From: Umbelopsis ramanniana AG
Taxonomy: Eukaryota; Mucoromycota; Umbelopsidomycetes; Umbelopsidales; Umbelopsidaceae
Direction: 5' to 3'
Length of the DNA: 64,000 nucleotides
Assembly (NCBI RefSeq): GCF_025399195.1
Contig: NW_026252119.1
Location: 185,883-249,882 of the forward strand
Below, piece by piece: positions 43,810-54,199 of the stretch (the first letter of the stretch is position 1; every line of letters begins with the position of its first letter). The notes below the pieces were generated by a model that did no database searches, was not told the origin of the DNA, and saw only the letters and a program-made list of their open reading frames with translations. Position numbers and translations under genes: made by a program.

Positions 43810-45756
43810 TTAGTAACCGTCATCAGAATAGTCAAGGTTCCAGATGGCGACAGTGAAATCGTCGGAGCACGTTGCAAGTTGACCCACATCACGCTTGCAC
43901 CAGTCGACTGCTGAAACTTCGGCTTCATGTCCAGTGAATTGGTGACATTCTTGTGGACGTCCAACCTGCCACACGAACGCCGTCTTTTCTCTGGATCCGG
44001 TCAGGAGGTATCGATCATCGGGTGATATTGACATTTGTACATAGAAACCTGAGCCAGTCAGGAAATCCGAGTTGGTATAACGCTGTTGCGAAAAGCGGAT
44101 GTCTGTGATGTTTCGCTCATAAACGTGGTTGTCAGTGCAAAGGGTAAATAGTCGAGTGCCGGCGTTGTCCATAATCATATTCAGGATTCCTCTAGGTCTA
44201 GCCGAATCTCCGTCGTATCCAGATGATTCCACGCATTGAGCATCTCGTCCTGCTCTACAGTCCCAAAACTTGATTTGTCTGAAGCCATAAGAAACAATGG
44301 TTTAGTGTTGGCATGCAAAATCCCTCTACGGCGTACTTTAGCTTACCCGTCATAGCTGCCAGAGGAAGCAATGATATTGTCTTTGTATGGCAGGTAGAAT
44401 GCGGCAGTGACCGATCGTTCAAGCTATATAAAAGAAATGTTCAGCCTACGATCCTACTCTGTTTAAAATATCTCTGAGATTCGCTTACGGGCTGCGGCTT
44501 TGATTTGGTAGGTAATGTCCTTCTTCGCTTCTTCGTCCGATTTTCATCATGTGCATATTGTATCGTTTTGATTGCGTTATGAGTCATTTCTAGGAACGAA
44601 GGTATTGTCAGTAATGATTGAAATGGTAGTGTCACACATATCAATTTGAACGCATACCTGAACCAGCAGTGCGTGCACCACATACTCTAGTGTCCCATAA
44701 CTTTATGGCTCCATCCTTCGAGCCAGTCACAATCAAGTCTATAGGAAAAGAAGATGTTAGCCATCTGACAAGTCATACACTCGGATACGACTGATTGCTC
44801 TTACTCTTATTTGTAGGATGGAAGTTCGCGCACTTCAATGTCAAGTCATGACCTGCCATAACTGAAATGCACTCGTGTGTCTCAGCGTCCCATAAACGTG
44901 CAGTTCGATCTCCAGATGCCGTCAGCTTTGTCGAGAATTAATGTCAGTATTTGCTCGAATCAAATCTACAGCATTACCAAAAATTACCAAATGTTCGTCA
45001 TCCTTGCTCCACTTTACATCGATGACGGCGTTTCCATGAGCATAGAACTGTTTTCTCGCGGTTTCTGTGGGTGCAATGGTCAGTCAAAATTGCTCAATGT
45101 GCTGTTCATTCCAAAATCGATACCCACCATGTTCAACGTAGGCATCTTTGTCGGTCTCCAAAATAGATATCTTCCCTGCTTCGTCTGCTACTGCTAGTAG
45201 TTTTCCATCTCTCTTGACTAGACAAATCCAATCTTTTCAGTAAAACTTGGAAAGGTATCGCAGCCATGAAATTGTTAGCGCACTTACCATGGTTATACTC
45301 GCACGAAAATGGTGGGCACGGTTCGCCCTCGTCGTTCAATATCCTATATCGATACCGTTCGTGTGTTGAAAACAAGCTTAGAAATGGGTCTCCTGACACT
45401 ATAACAAATACTTAGTATATAGAACGTCGACAAGTTTCGAAAGGTAGCAAGTACGTACATTGTATTTTTCTTCGCAATGCTAACGGGTCAAACATTTCCC
45501 TGTGACGAAGGGCTTGATGGTTGTTCCAAAATTGAGAATTCAAACTGAAACGATTAGGTGTACGTGGTAGAGCTTCCAGTTTAGCATTATAGTGTGCCCA
45601 GTCAAGCTCGTTTGGGAAACGCGCGTCGGTGATGGTTTGACATGGCTCTTTTTGTGGGTAGCTCAAGTAAGGGATGGGTGGCGCGTAACTGTCTTCTACC
45701 ACATTTTCATCGTTGATTGCTGCTGATTTTCGCTTAAAATAGGCGGGGTTGAGCAT
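43810..45756 (-). CDS. CDT2: Cdt2/DTL-like WD40 substrate receptor of CRL4 ubiquitin ligase
   Basis: Nine exons join in frame to 474 aa: 45756-45459, 45398-45288, 45217-45128, 45064-44988, 44925-44805, 44738-44658, 44589-44489, 44423-44347 and 44278-43810. About six WD40 repeats are visible, for example ASGDRTARLWDAETHECISV, TGSKDGAIKLWDTR, SSGSYDGQIKFWDCR and CSDDFTVAIWNLD. PPFSCEYNHG before the first repeat, the basic insertion RTKKRRRTLPTKSKPQP between repeats, and FYVQMSISPDDRYLLTGS match DTL/Cdt2 closely. Cdt2 brings PCNA-bound Cdt1, p21/Spd1 and Set8-type substrates to CUL4-DDB1 for destruction in S phase and after DNA damage. The ATG at 45754-45756 was chosen over an upstream TTG. An ACGCGT box lies 61 bp upstream. 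It is divergent from the MERIT40-like gene. Confidence 0.9.
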
Positions 45757-46289
45757 GAAGCTGCTAAATTGCAAAGTCGAGGAGAAAAAAAAAAACGAAA
45801 GAGGGGTAATGAATAAAACGCGTCGAAAAAGTTCAATTCTCCGCGCTGGTTATTTGACAGTCACCTCCTCATCAGTTTTCCAGGTCGCCGCCGTGCTATC
45901 AAATATTGACAGCGTTTCGCAAGCTTGGATTTCTAAAGTCAAGTACTCGTTAACTACAATAGAGTAAAGAGAGTTGATTGCTCAGTCTCAAAGATGAGGG
46001 TTTCATGAAAAATATCTTCGGCAGTGATCTGAAAGTCCTGGGCTGGTTAAAAGAAATTTGTTCTCGCTATAACGAGCAGTTTCGGCTAACGGCAGCGCAG
46101 TATCTTTTATATCGTTGGTAGCATGGTCCCAAGATGACACATTCTCCCATTTTTAAAACACGAGTTTTTAAAAGAATGGATTTCGAATGTCTATTTTTTT
46201 TTTATTAAAAGCTGCTCACAGACCATCTGACCAACTACCAAGTATCAGCAGCGGGGAATCTTTGCAGCGTTGAAACACAGACGTTTTTC
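45757..46289. other. Divergent promoter region of CDT2 and the MERIT40-like gene
   Basis: A 533-bp interval between start codons. It holds one ACGCGT hexamer (listed separately), a G+C-richer block with CCGCGC near 45841 and an A-run at 45786-45794 beside CDT2. No gene seen. Confidence 0.5.
45817..45822. promoter_or_regulatory. MCB-type element (ACGCGT) upstream of CDT2
   Basis: The MluI cell-cycle box, bound by MBF-type (Mbp1/Swi6, Cdc10) factors in fungi, lies 61 bp before the CDT2 ATG within AAAACGCGTCGAAAA. The fission-yeast cdt2 gene is an established MBF target at G1/S. The hexamer also occurs by chance elsewhere in the window, so the position is suggestive only. Confidence 0.4.
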
Positions 46290-47515
46290 ATGTCTGTACC
46301 AACACCTGCCAGCAGCATGAATGAAACTGAAGCTCTGCTACCGGCTCTACCGCAGAAAATAGTCAGTCAACTTCAATACTATGGCCTCTTCTTCCCTTCT
46401 AAATTCTAAACTTGTTCCTAGATCTTTTGCATTGATGTTTCGAATGACATGACAGGAGAGATCAGTCGTGTACTATGCGGTGGTGCGGACGATACCTTTC
46501 TAGAACCAACGTACGGTACAGTGGATTGTTAAACTTATAAATCAAGCGATTCTAACTATACAATACTATTGAAAACTTGTAGATCGAGAATTGAGGTTGT
46601 TAAAAGACTTATCCTGCGGTTTATAAGCTTGAAGCTCCTAGCAAATCCAAACCATGAATTTGCTGTGATTTTACTTGCAGAACGGGCGATATGGGTAAAA
46701 TAGTCTTTTTTGTATGGCTTATGTGTCTATACTTTTTATGTTAACAGCAACATAACAGCATATGAACTTTACAAGCGATAAGTTATTACTCGAAGCTGCG
46801 ATCGAAGAAATCGGTCCTTTGGGGACGTTCAGTTCCTTTGGTATGTCATCGGGTCGAAGCTGCACATAAATATGTTCTAACTCTAATGATGATTTTCTTC
46901 GCGGAGATCAGACATGAATAGTTTGCTAAAGACCATGTAAGGATTCATTAGCCCATGATGGTGACCTAGATGGATATCTAATGCTCTTTTAGACTGAGTC
47001 AAGTGGACATTAACAACTCCGAGCACTTTATACAAGCTATTGTCATATACGGAAGATCAGGCTGTATACCTAGCGACCCTAGCAAAGAAGTGAGAGAAAA
47101 GCATATTTTCTGAATTTATATGAAATGCAGTTTTTTTTTAACGAAATATCAAGCTATTGAGTCAAATGCAGTGGTGCACAAGCTTTGTGTTCGACATGCT
47201 CTATATTCATGAAAAGAAATCAGAAGTCAATTGCCCACAGGTATGTATTTGAATATGGACTCAATGTTCAAGACAGAGTATTGAACTTTGCTTGAATAGG
47301 ATGTCTACAATCGTTGGCTACAGTTGGAATCGGATGTCTATCCGGGGTGGTTCTTTGATTTTGGGCGACTAGCGCGACGACGAATTGCTCTGGCTATGAT
47401 GCAGTTGCTGGCTCATCCTTTACAACGGGCGGAACAAGAAGATATGGAAATCGAAGAGTTGAAAGATATCACTATGCACGAAGATACACTAATTCTTTTG
47501 GACGATGACGATTAA
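46290..47515 (+). CDS. BABAM1: MERIT40/BABAM1-like protein (BRISC/BRCA1-A type scaffold)
   Basis: Eight exons join in frame to 259 aa: 46290-46361, 46422-46510, 46583-46694, 46759-46840, 46912-46936 (25 nt), 46993-47089, 47154-47240 and 47300-47515. The fold expected is von Willebrand A-like. IFCIDVSNDMTGE (about 24-37) matches the first strand motif of MERIT40 (VICLDLSEEM). ANPNHEFAVILLAERAIW matches its HEFALVVVND...W strand. LEAAIEEIGPLGTFSSFDMNSLL matches LEGLFS. FIQAIVIYGRSGCIP, FVFDMLYIHEKKSEV and the near-identical LLAHPLQR (about 221-228) complete it. The tail is acidic (LILLDDDD). MERIT40 scaffolds the K63-specific deubiquitinase complexes BRISC and BRCA1-A. Which partners exist in this fungus is unknown. 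Confidence 0.8.
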
Positions 47516-47673
47516 GTACTGGCAATAAAAAAAACTGTAATATTATTCAAATACGATACGAGGCTGTCATTTCCAATGCTAGTTTTCTAGGGTTTATAGG
47601 GTTCGTGTGATAATGTACATGTCATGTTTAGGCTGCTATTGATGTTTAGATTCGCTTCTTCTGTTGAATCACA

Positions 47674-49560
47674 TTATTCTTCAGTCTCTGATGCCTTGGA
47701 ATAGCTGTTTCGATCCGTTTGTGTCTCAGCAGCCACTAACCTGCTAAGCTCATCTTGGGTATCTTCTAGCTCGTTCCTCAGGCCAATGGTGTCTCGTCGA
47801 AGAGATTCCACCATGTTAGCATACTGCATCAAGTCCTTGTCTTTGTCCGATAGTAATGAATCCTTTTCTCGTATTCGTGCTTCCAGCCTATCCCTTTCTT
47901 CTGCTAGCCTCTGTGAATGAAGATCCAATTCTTGGTTGCTTGTATGCTTGCCATTCGTCCCCATGTCAGGTACATCACTTGACATTCGTCGATTCGAAAG
48001 AGATGTTGATGCTCGAGGGTTTACGCTTGCAGATCTATTTTTAGGCCGTGGAATCGAAGAATAGGATCTGTCAAGCTTATCTTCCTCTCTCGCTTTCAGA
48101 GCTTTTCGTAGAGCTTCCAAATCATGATCCTGCTCGTTGATGACCTCTTGATATTGGTGCTTTTGATTTTCAGCAATCTCAACAGCCTCTTCTAATGCTT
48201 GCTGAGCATCGATAATTTCCTTCTGAAGTTCCTCTATGGTATCTCGACAAGAATCGCAAACGTCATCCACTCCATGTGAGTTTGGTTCTGGTCGCTTTGA
48301 AGTTAACTCCATATCATGTAATTCTTCTTGCAAAGTATCGACAGTATCTTCCAAATCGAAAACTCTATCAGCTGCACTGTTAAGCATATCTTCTTTCTCG
48401 TCCAGTTCAAGCCGCTGATGCTCAATGGTTGCTGTAAGTTCATCTCTTTCGCCTGACCAGTCTCGCTCTGCAATAGTCAATTTTCGTCTCAGATCATTGA
48501 CAGTGGCATCAAGTTGCGTAATTCGTTCATCTTTGGCGCGAGCAAGCACTTTCATCTCCTTCACTTTGTCTTCGTCTCTGGTATTGTTGTTCTGCTCGTT
48601 CAAGCTCATAATGTCCTCCATTAACGAATTGATCTCGCTATTCTTGCTATCAATTTCGGTTTGCTTGTTCTGCAACGCTTCCTTCAATGATGTCAGTTCT
48701 TCGATTTCTACATTACGCTCGGAAAGAAGCTTTTGTGCAGAGTCTAAAGAAGCTGTAAGCTCAGCTCTTTCTACTTTCAAATCGTCAATTTCCTTCTGCT
48801 TCGTCTTCAAATTAGCATCCAGTTGGGAAGTTCGGTTTGAGTATTGTTCGATTTCCCATCTCAGTTGGCTAATTCTCCTCGTTGCATCTACCATTTCGTC
48901 TTCACCTTGTTTCTCGCCGTATGAATGTACGCTTTCTGATGCTCTTGTAAAACCAGTCACCCATCTGTTGCGGCCTTCATCAAGTCTTCGTAAAATGTTG
49001 ATCTGCTCTTCTTTATCATGGACGGTTTTTTTGAAGGCTTCATTTTCCTCCACAGTAGCGTCGAGTCGCTTTTTGAGATCTTCTATTTCAATATCGCGGT
49101 TTTGGATCATATTTTCCAAAGTGTCGTGGTTCTCGGCACCAACAGCGTTGTTTCCAGGCGCTTTCTGAGTACGTAAAGCTTTGAGTTCTTCCTCCAATTC
49201 ACCCACGCGTTGTTTGTAAAGATCCAATTCGACAGTCTGTTCTTCAGCATTTCCATCTTGTTTGTGATGAAACAAGGTCACGCTTGGAGCATATGTTCCT
49301 GACGCGTTTACGACCACACTATCTGTATCAATAGAATCGAGAATGGTGTTCAGCTTCGATAGTGATTCATTGTTTTGGAGCATATGTTCAAGTGCTTGCT
49401 CGATCGACAATGTTTCCACGTCGTTTTCTAAAACTGCTTCCCGCTTCTCCTCCGTTCCATCTAACGAGTAGTTCTCCGCATTACTGGTTTCTTGGTTGGA
49501 ATTGGACCTGCTCGGTCGAGATGATAACGGACTCTTGTCAGATCGCCAAAGTTTCAACAT
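47674..49560 (-). CDS. Long coiled-coil protein, unknown function
   Basis: Single-exon frame of 628 aa from the ATG at 49558-49560. After a basic, Ser-rich start (MLKLWRSDKSPLSSRPSRSN) and an acidic region, residues about 115-430 are nearly continuous heptad-repeat coiled coil (EELKALRTQK, EIEDLKKRLDATVEENEAF, AELTASLDSAQKLLSERN). There is a CDSCRD motif at about 440, then more coiled coil. The Cys pair could bind metal. The family is not recognised. Length and layout suggest a structural, tethering or cytoskeletal protein. The opposite strand is open over 247 codons but is Ser/Leu/Cys-rich and only mirrors this gene. Confidence 0.8.
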   Translation of the reverse strand: MLKLWRSDKSPLSSRPSRSNSNQETSNAENYSLDGTEEKREAVLENDVETLSIEQALEHMLQNNESLSKLNTILDSIDTDSVVVNASGTYAPSVTLFHHKQDGNAEEQTVELDLYKQRVGELEEELKALRTQKAPGNNAVGAENHDTLENMIQNRDIEIEDLKKRLDATVEENEAFKKTVHDKEEQINILRRLDEGRNRWVTGFTRASESVHSYGEKQGEDEMVDATRRISQLRWEIEQYSNRTSQLDANLKTKQKEIDDLKVERAELTASLDSAQKLLSERNVEIEELTSLKEALQNKQTEIDSKNSEINSLMEDIMSLNEQNNNTRDEDKVKEMKVLARAKDERITQLDATVNDLRRKLTIAERDWSGERDELTATIEHQRLELDEKEDMLNSAADRVFDLEDTVDTLQEELHDMELTSKRPEPNSHGVDDVCDSCRDTIEELQKEIIDAQQALEEAVEIAENQKHQYQEVINEQDHDLEALRKALKAREEDKLDRSYSSIPRPKNRSASVNPRASTSLSNRRMSSDVPDMGTNGKHTSNQELDLHSQRLAEERDRLEARIREKDSLLSDKDKDLMQYANMVESLRRDTIGLRNELEDTQDELSRLVAAETQTDRNSYSKASETEE

Positions 49561-49924
49561 GCCCAATCAGAGTCCACTGGATCTGCAGGTTCTTGTTAGT
49601 GAATGGACAGTTGATGAGGATGAGTTTCGGTGCCAAAGGCAACTAAAGACCTTCTTTGGTGGTTCGCATCGAATAAATATTTATAAGTCCGCGTGATGCT
49701 AAAATGGGGAAATCTCGGGTCACCCATAATTGCGAGCTTATAAGCAAAGCTTTGACTTTAATGGCCATTCCTTGATGAACAAAGTAGAAAAGAAACAGAC
49801 AATTTGGATAGCTTCAATATTTTATCAGTCGAAGGGTGTATTCGTCTTGCTGTACAGAAGATAGTAACTGCTAAGAAAGATTGCTACAAATAAACGCCAT
49901 CCACCCTTTCAAATATTTCGCAAT
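49561..49924. other. Intergenic, upstream of the coiled-coil gene and 3' of the SDR gene
   Basis: No gene recognised in this 364-bp interval. Confidence 0.45.
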
Positions 49925-50845
49925 TTAAGAATTTACAATTGTTCCACCATTGGGATGCAATACAGATCCAGTGATATAGCTTGAGTCATCTGATGCTAGG
50001 AATATATAGCATGGAGCAACTTCACTTGGTTGTCCGGCACGACCTAGAGGCGTTTCCTTTCCAAAGGATTCAACTTCTTCCTTAGGGAAAGATGAAGGTA
50101 TGAGGGGAGTCCAGATAGGACCAGGTGCAACTCCGTTGACACGGATGTTTTTAGACGCAAGCTGCTGAGATAGTGATCGAGTGAAGGCGACAATGGCTCC
50201 TTTAGTTGAAGAGTAATCGACCAAATTCGGTTTTCCTTTGTAAGCAGTGACCGAAGTCGTATTGATGATTTTACTTCCACCCTTCATGTGTTGCAAAGCA
50301 AACTTGGTCATGGAAAACATTCCAAGAACTTTTAAGATGGCGTTAGGGTCAGCATCGATGCTAGAAAGTCCAATCGGCACATACTACTTACTGTTGGTTT
50401 TGAAAGTTCTGTGAACCTGATCAAGGTCAAGGTCACCAAGAAAATCGCAAACATGCTGCTCAGCTGCATTGTTTACGAGAATATCAATGGTCTTGAATTC
50501 GCTGATATGAGAATCTACGACTTCTTTGCAGAGGTTGACGTCAGCAATGTCACCAGCCTTAGTGACAACCTTGGCGCCATACTTTCCGGCTAGTTTGGCT
50601 GTTTCCTCAGCATCCTTGGTCTCCTTTTCTGTGTGGAGGATAGTAACGCCATCTACACCTTCCATGGCAGCCATGACAACAACAGAGCGACCAATACCAG
50701 AGTCACCCCCGGTGATCAAAAGCTTCTGACCTTTCAATTTTCCAGCAGCTTTGTATGATTCACCCACAGCTGGAGAGGGAGTCATTTCATGTTGCAATCC
50801 GGGTTGCGTCTCTTGTTGTTGCTTGGGGAATGCTTTATCAGACAT
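49925..50845 (-). CDS. Short-chain dehydrogenase/reductase (glucose/ribitol dehydrogenase-like, YghA type)
   Basis: Two exons (50845-50392, 50328-49925) give 285 aa. The long N-terminal extension (FPKQQQETQPGLQHEM) before the Rossmann fold is typical of the classical SDR subgroup that includes bacterial YghA and plant or fungal glucose and ribitol dehydrogenase homologues. Motifs: cofactor loop TGGDSGIGRSV (about 46-56), NNAAEQ, catalytic Ser in INTTSVTAY, YSSTK (Tyr and Lys of the active site) and GVAPGPIWTPL. It oxidises or reduces small carbonyl or polyol compounds with NAD(P). Homologues are often stress-induced. A 52-bp tandem repeat lies about 60 bp upstream of its ATG. Confidence 0.9.
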
Positions 50846-50907
50846 GGTGTGTTAAAAAAAGAATAATTTTTTTCTGCAGAATTTACTCTTGCATTTTTAT
50901 AGACTTG

Positions 50908-51011
50908 GAGAGACACGTTTGTCAAGATGAGGTCGATTTTACTCATAATAGACGTGATTGAGAGACATGTTTGTCAAAATGAGGTCGGTGTTACTCACGA
51001 TAGACGTAATT
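50908..51011. repeat. Two tandem 52-bp repeats upstream of the SDR gene
   Basis: Copies at 50908-50959 and 50960-51011 begin GAGAGACACG/GAGAGACATG and end GACGTGATT/GACGTAATT. I count seven differences in 52 positions. Each copy has TTTGTCAA(G/A)ATGAGGTCG and a TTACTCA block (reverse TGAGTAA, AP-1-like). They lie in the promoter of the SDR gene (start at 50845). Confidence 0.9.
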
Positions 51012-51120
51012 TTGATAGAAGATGCGAATTTTATTGTGAGAAGCTGCAGCGCTCAGACGCTGCTCCGACTTCATATAACACTATTCATATTACAACAATA
51101 TTATCGAGTAATCATGTCAT

Positions 51121-51931
51121 TCACTTTGATTTTTCACTTTCAACGCTCTTGAAAGGATATCCTCCAACAGAAGGCTTACTACGATCTGCATTCTCGTTGA
51201 GCTTATGCTGGTCAGTGTTAAACAAGAGACTAGCAAAACCAAACATAGCGATACCACCATTAATTAACGCGGTTGCAGTAAATTGGTGGCCTTTTCCGCC
51301 CAACGGTGGGTTGCTTGCTGTGGTCATTGCGAAGGCAGCTTGGATAGCAAAATAAATGGAGGCAATCACCATGACTGGTTTTTGTGTTGCCGGCTTACGG
51401 CCATCTTTGGTAACCTTAAGAAGTAGACAAATGGTCAGAGCAAAAGAAAATTTGGTTTTCCAATTTAGGCGTTCTTACGGGTAATGTTCCAGTGCTAACG
51501 AGAAGAATAAGTGCTAGGGTAAGCTGGCAGACTCCGACAGTCCTGAAGGTGAACAAGTCGTTAGGCACCGATCAGCGTGAAAAGTCCAACCATCCAATAT
51601 TCCGTTTCCACAAAATCCAACCGATAACATTTTGTATATTGCAAAGAATCGTTTCCCATTAATCCTCCATCAGTCGACATACATACCTTGCAAGGACTTC
51701 TTCGGTGGCAGACTGTGATTCAGATCGTGCGTCTGGTCCCCAAGTTCCTAGTGCCATTTCCGGGAAGGCAAGTTGAGGAACGGCAAGCATTGTTAAGTAG
51801 CCTGCGGCGGCTACAGAGAATATATCTTTTGGGAAGAAGCTCATATTGAAGAGGGGGTAGGTAAAGAAGGATAAAGTCAAAGAAATGAAATCGGCTTGAT
51901 GTAATAATGGTGCGTTGGCCAATGACGACAT
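51121..51931 (-). CDS. Small four-span membrane protein, unknown
   Basis: Three exons (51931-51687, 51542-51479, 51414-51121) give 200 aa. Hydrophobic segments are FISLTLSFFTYPLFNMSFF with FSVAAAGYLTMLAVPQLAF, then VCQLTLALILLVSTGTL, MVIASIYFAIQAAFAM and INGGIAMFGFASLLF. The tail is hydrophilic and charged (LNENADRSKPSVGGYPFK). No family is recognised. It resembles small fungal membrane proteins of unknown role. The exon joints keep frame and the second exon is itself a complete hydrophobic helix, so the model is good. Confidence 0.75.
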
Positions 51932-52543
51932 TGTTGTCCATAAGTGGTATCAAATTTTGGGAAAACTTGAAACACGATGTGTGGATTTTATGTATTTCGT
52001 TCAATTTGTGGATGAATGAATATGGTCGGCTGAAGCCGTACAATATGTTTTTATGTATCGCAATGCCATGTCATCAATGTGTTGCACTTCAAAATGTAGT
52101 GTCAATCAGCGTACGCGTCAGTTGACATTCACTGCTGGTATAGTTGAAACAATAAGAAAACAATACTTAATGCAAGTTAAATAATGTTTGATAGCAGGTA
52201 TTTGCTTGAAACAGCATTACAATTTAGTAACATGGTTTTCTTGCTTCAACTGCGTCGATAAAACTTTACATCTTGTTGCATGAGGAAGGAAACCAGTGAA
52301 TTACTGAAGAAATTAAGTATCTGGTCCAATATTGTATGTCTAGTTCTTGAATAATCAGATCAAATCGTGCTAGAAGGTGATTTAATGACATTGTCTGTAT
52401 GGAACAATCAATGCCAGCTTGCATAAGCTGTCGGGTGATCAAATGTCACACCAAAAGTCACTTGCAAGCAGAGTGTTTAATTTCACACTCAGCGGGCTTT
52501 TGCAGTTGCTCTTCAGTTACGACTCGAGTCAATTCCAGTAGTA
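51932..52543. other. Intergenic, shared upstream region of the membrane protein and BSD genes
   Basis: Divergent upstream DNA with an ACGCGT hexamer at 52113-52118. No gene seen. Confidence 0.45.
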
Positions 52544-54070
52544 ATGGACGACCTCTACCAGCTGACTGCCGAAGCAGTCAATCAAAACACCAACAAGGAA
52601 GACGCAGAAAAAAATAAGCATCGACAAGAAGAGGAGGATGTAGTTTTGAAGGCATTTAACAGCTTTGGATTTAGCAAACGGTGGGATAGTTTGTTAGATA
52701 CCGTTAAAAAGCAGGTAATGCCGTATCATTGGACTCAATCCTGCGCAAGAACACCTCATTTTTAAACATTGATTGCATTCAGGGAGGTGCACTTGTGGAT
52801 GTTACCAAGCGAGACTTGCAGGAATTCGCTACTGTGTTACGCGACGACATAGTCCAAGCAGGTGAAGATTCACAAAACGAAACCGGCGAAGAACACATTG
52901 ACAAACAACAAGAACAAAACAATGGAGAATCAAGCAAAGGTTTCAATTTGTTTGAGGTATCTGCTGCACAATTTGCTTCTCTACGTGAAAGCCTTTCCAA
53001 GCTTAACACCGTCAACCTCGACCGAATGAGAGATGGCTTACAACACACACTGAGCAACATACCGACAAGCATGGAATCTATTCATTTACCCGGAAACATT
53101 AATATTCAGCAACTTCGAGATGAGCTTGCAGTGGGATCTAAATTCGCAGAACAGTATTTGGAGAAATTCGGAACAGATGCAGTTCAGGCATTGAGCAGAG
53201 CCATTACAGTGGTTGCCCCCGTAGATGACGAAGACAATGAATTTACATCGAAATCTACAGAGAACAATGCCAGTGGAAAGCGAATATTGTATGTATACCA
53301 TATCATTTACTTTTTGAAGCGTCGGCGCTGTGTGTGACTGACAAAATCCATCTAGTGCCTCTCGCAAGGAGACGATACTAGCCGAGCTGCGAACGGATCA
53401 TTCGGTTTACTTGGAACCACCTGTCAAAGAAACTGAAGAAGACGATGAAGAGAGCAAGATATATCACACATTTGTTGCTGGATTTAGTGTTGAAGAATAT
53501 ACAGATGAAATCGCCAAGCTGTTAGAAGAATACCCTGAACTTAGACAAGTAATGGATGAACTGGGTAAATGCACAACCTTACTCTATCGACCGGGCGTTA
53601 TGGTGTTCCTAATGAATATTGTAATATCATGACAGTTCCTGTTCAAGTCTCATATAATGATTTTTGGCTACGGTATTTCTACCGAGTTTGGAAGATCGAT
53701 CAAGAGGATGAGAAACGGAGGCAGATTGTTCAAGGTAAGCTCCGACGTGAAAAATGAATCATAGATCTCCTCTTTGATCTTGTGATATATTTGCTTACTT
53801 TTTCATTTCAACCGTATCCTACTAGGGGCAGATGCTCATGAGGAGGAGGATGCGGACTTCAAGTGGGATTCGGAAGATGAGGAGGGCGAAGGAGCAGGCA
53901 ATGAGAAGAGCAAAATGCTGCAGGCTGATAGTACTTCGGCATCAACTGCCCAACCTACTGGAGTTACTTCTGATACAGAGTTCTCCAACATATCAGCTTC
54001 CAGTACAACCGAAGCCAGTCTTATTTCTGCTCCAAAGGACGATGATGATGAAGACAGTGATTGGGAATAG
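52544..54070 (+). CDS. BSD-domain protein (BSDC1/Dos2-like)
   Basis: Five exons (52544-52714, 52783-53288, 53356-53564, 53636-53734, 53826-54070) give 409 aa. The N-terminal region is helical and acidic. The BSD domain is at about 245-315: IYHTFVAGFSVEEYTDEIAKLL followed by the signature VSYNDFWLRYFYRVW, with the conserved Phe-Trp pair. The C-terminus is acidic and ends DDDDEDSDWE, matching the end of BSDC1-type proteins; WDSEDEEG is a second acidic patch. BSD domains were first described in TFIIH p62 and in synapse-associated proteins. Yeast Dos2 is a poorly understood homologue. Exon phases are consistent throughout. Confidence 0.85.
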
Positions 54071-54199
54071 TTAACTTGTAGGTTGGATAGCATGTGAAAA
54101 TTTCTATTGGACCTATTTTTTTATGTCATTAAAATTGATTTTGTGAAAATTCATTGAGTCTGAACCTTTTTATTCTTCTTCCCCACTCTGGTATTATAC

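Noticed and set aside
48425-49168. 247-codon plus-strand frame
   Set aside because: Lies opposite the coiled-coil gene in exact register and is Ser/Leu/Cys-rich, as expected of an antisense shadow of Glu/Lys-rich coding sequence.
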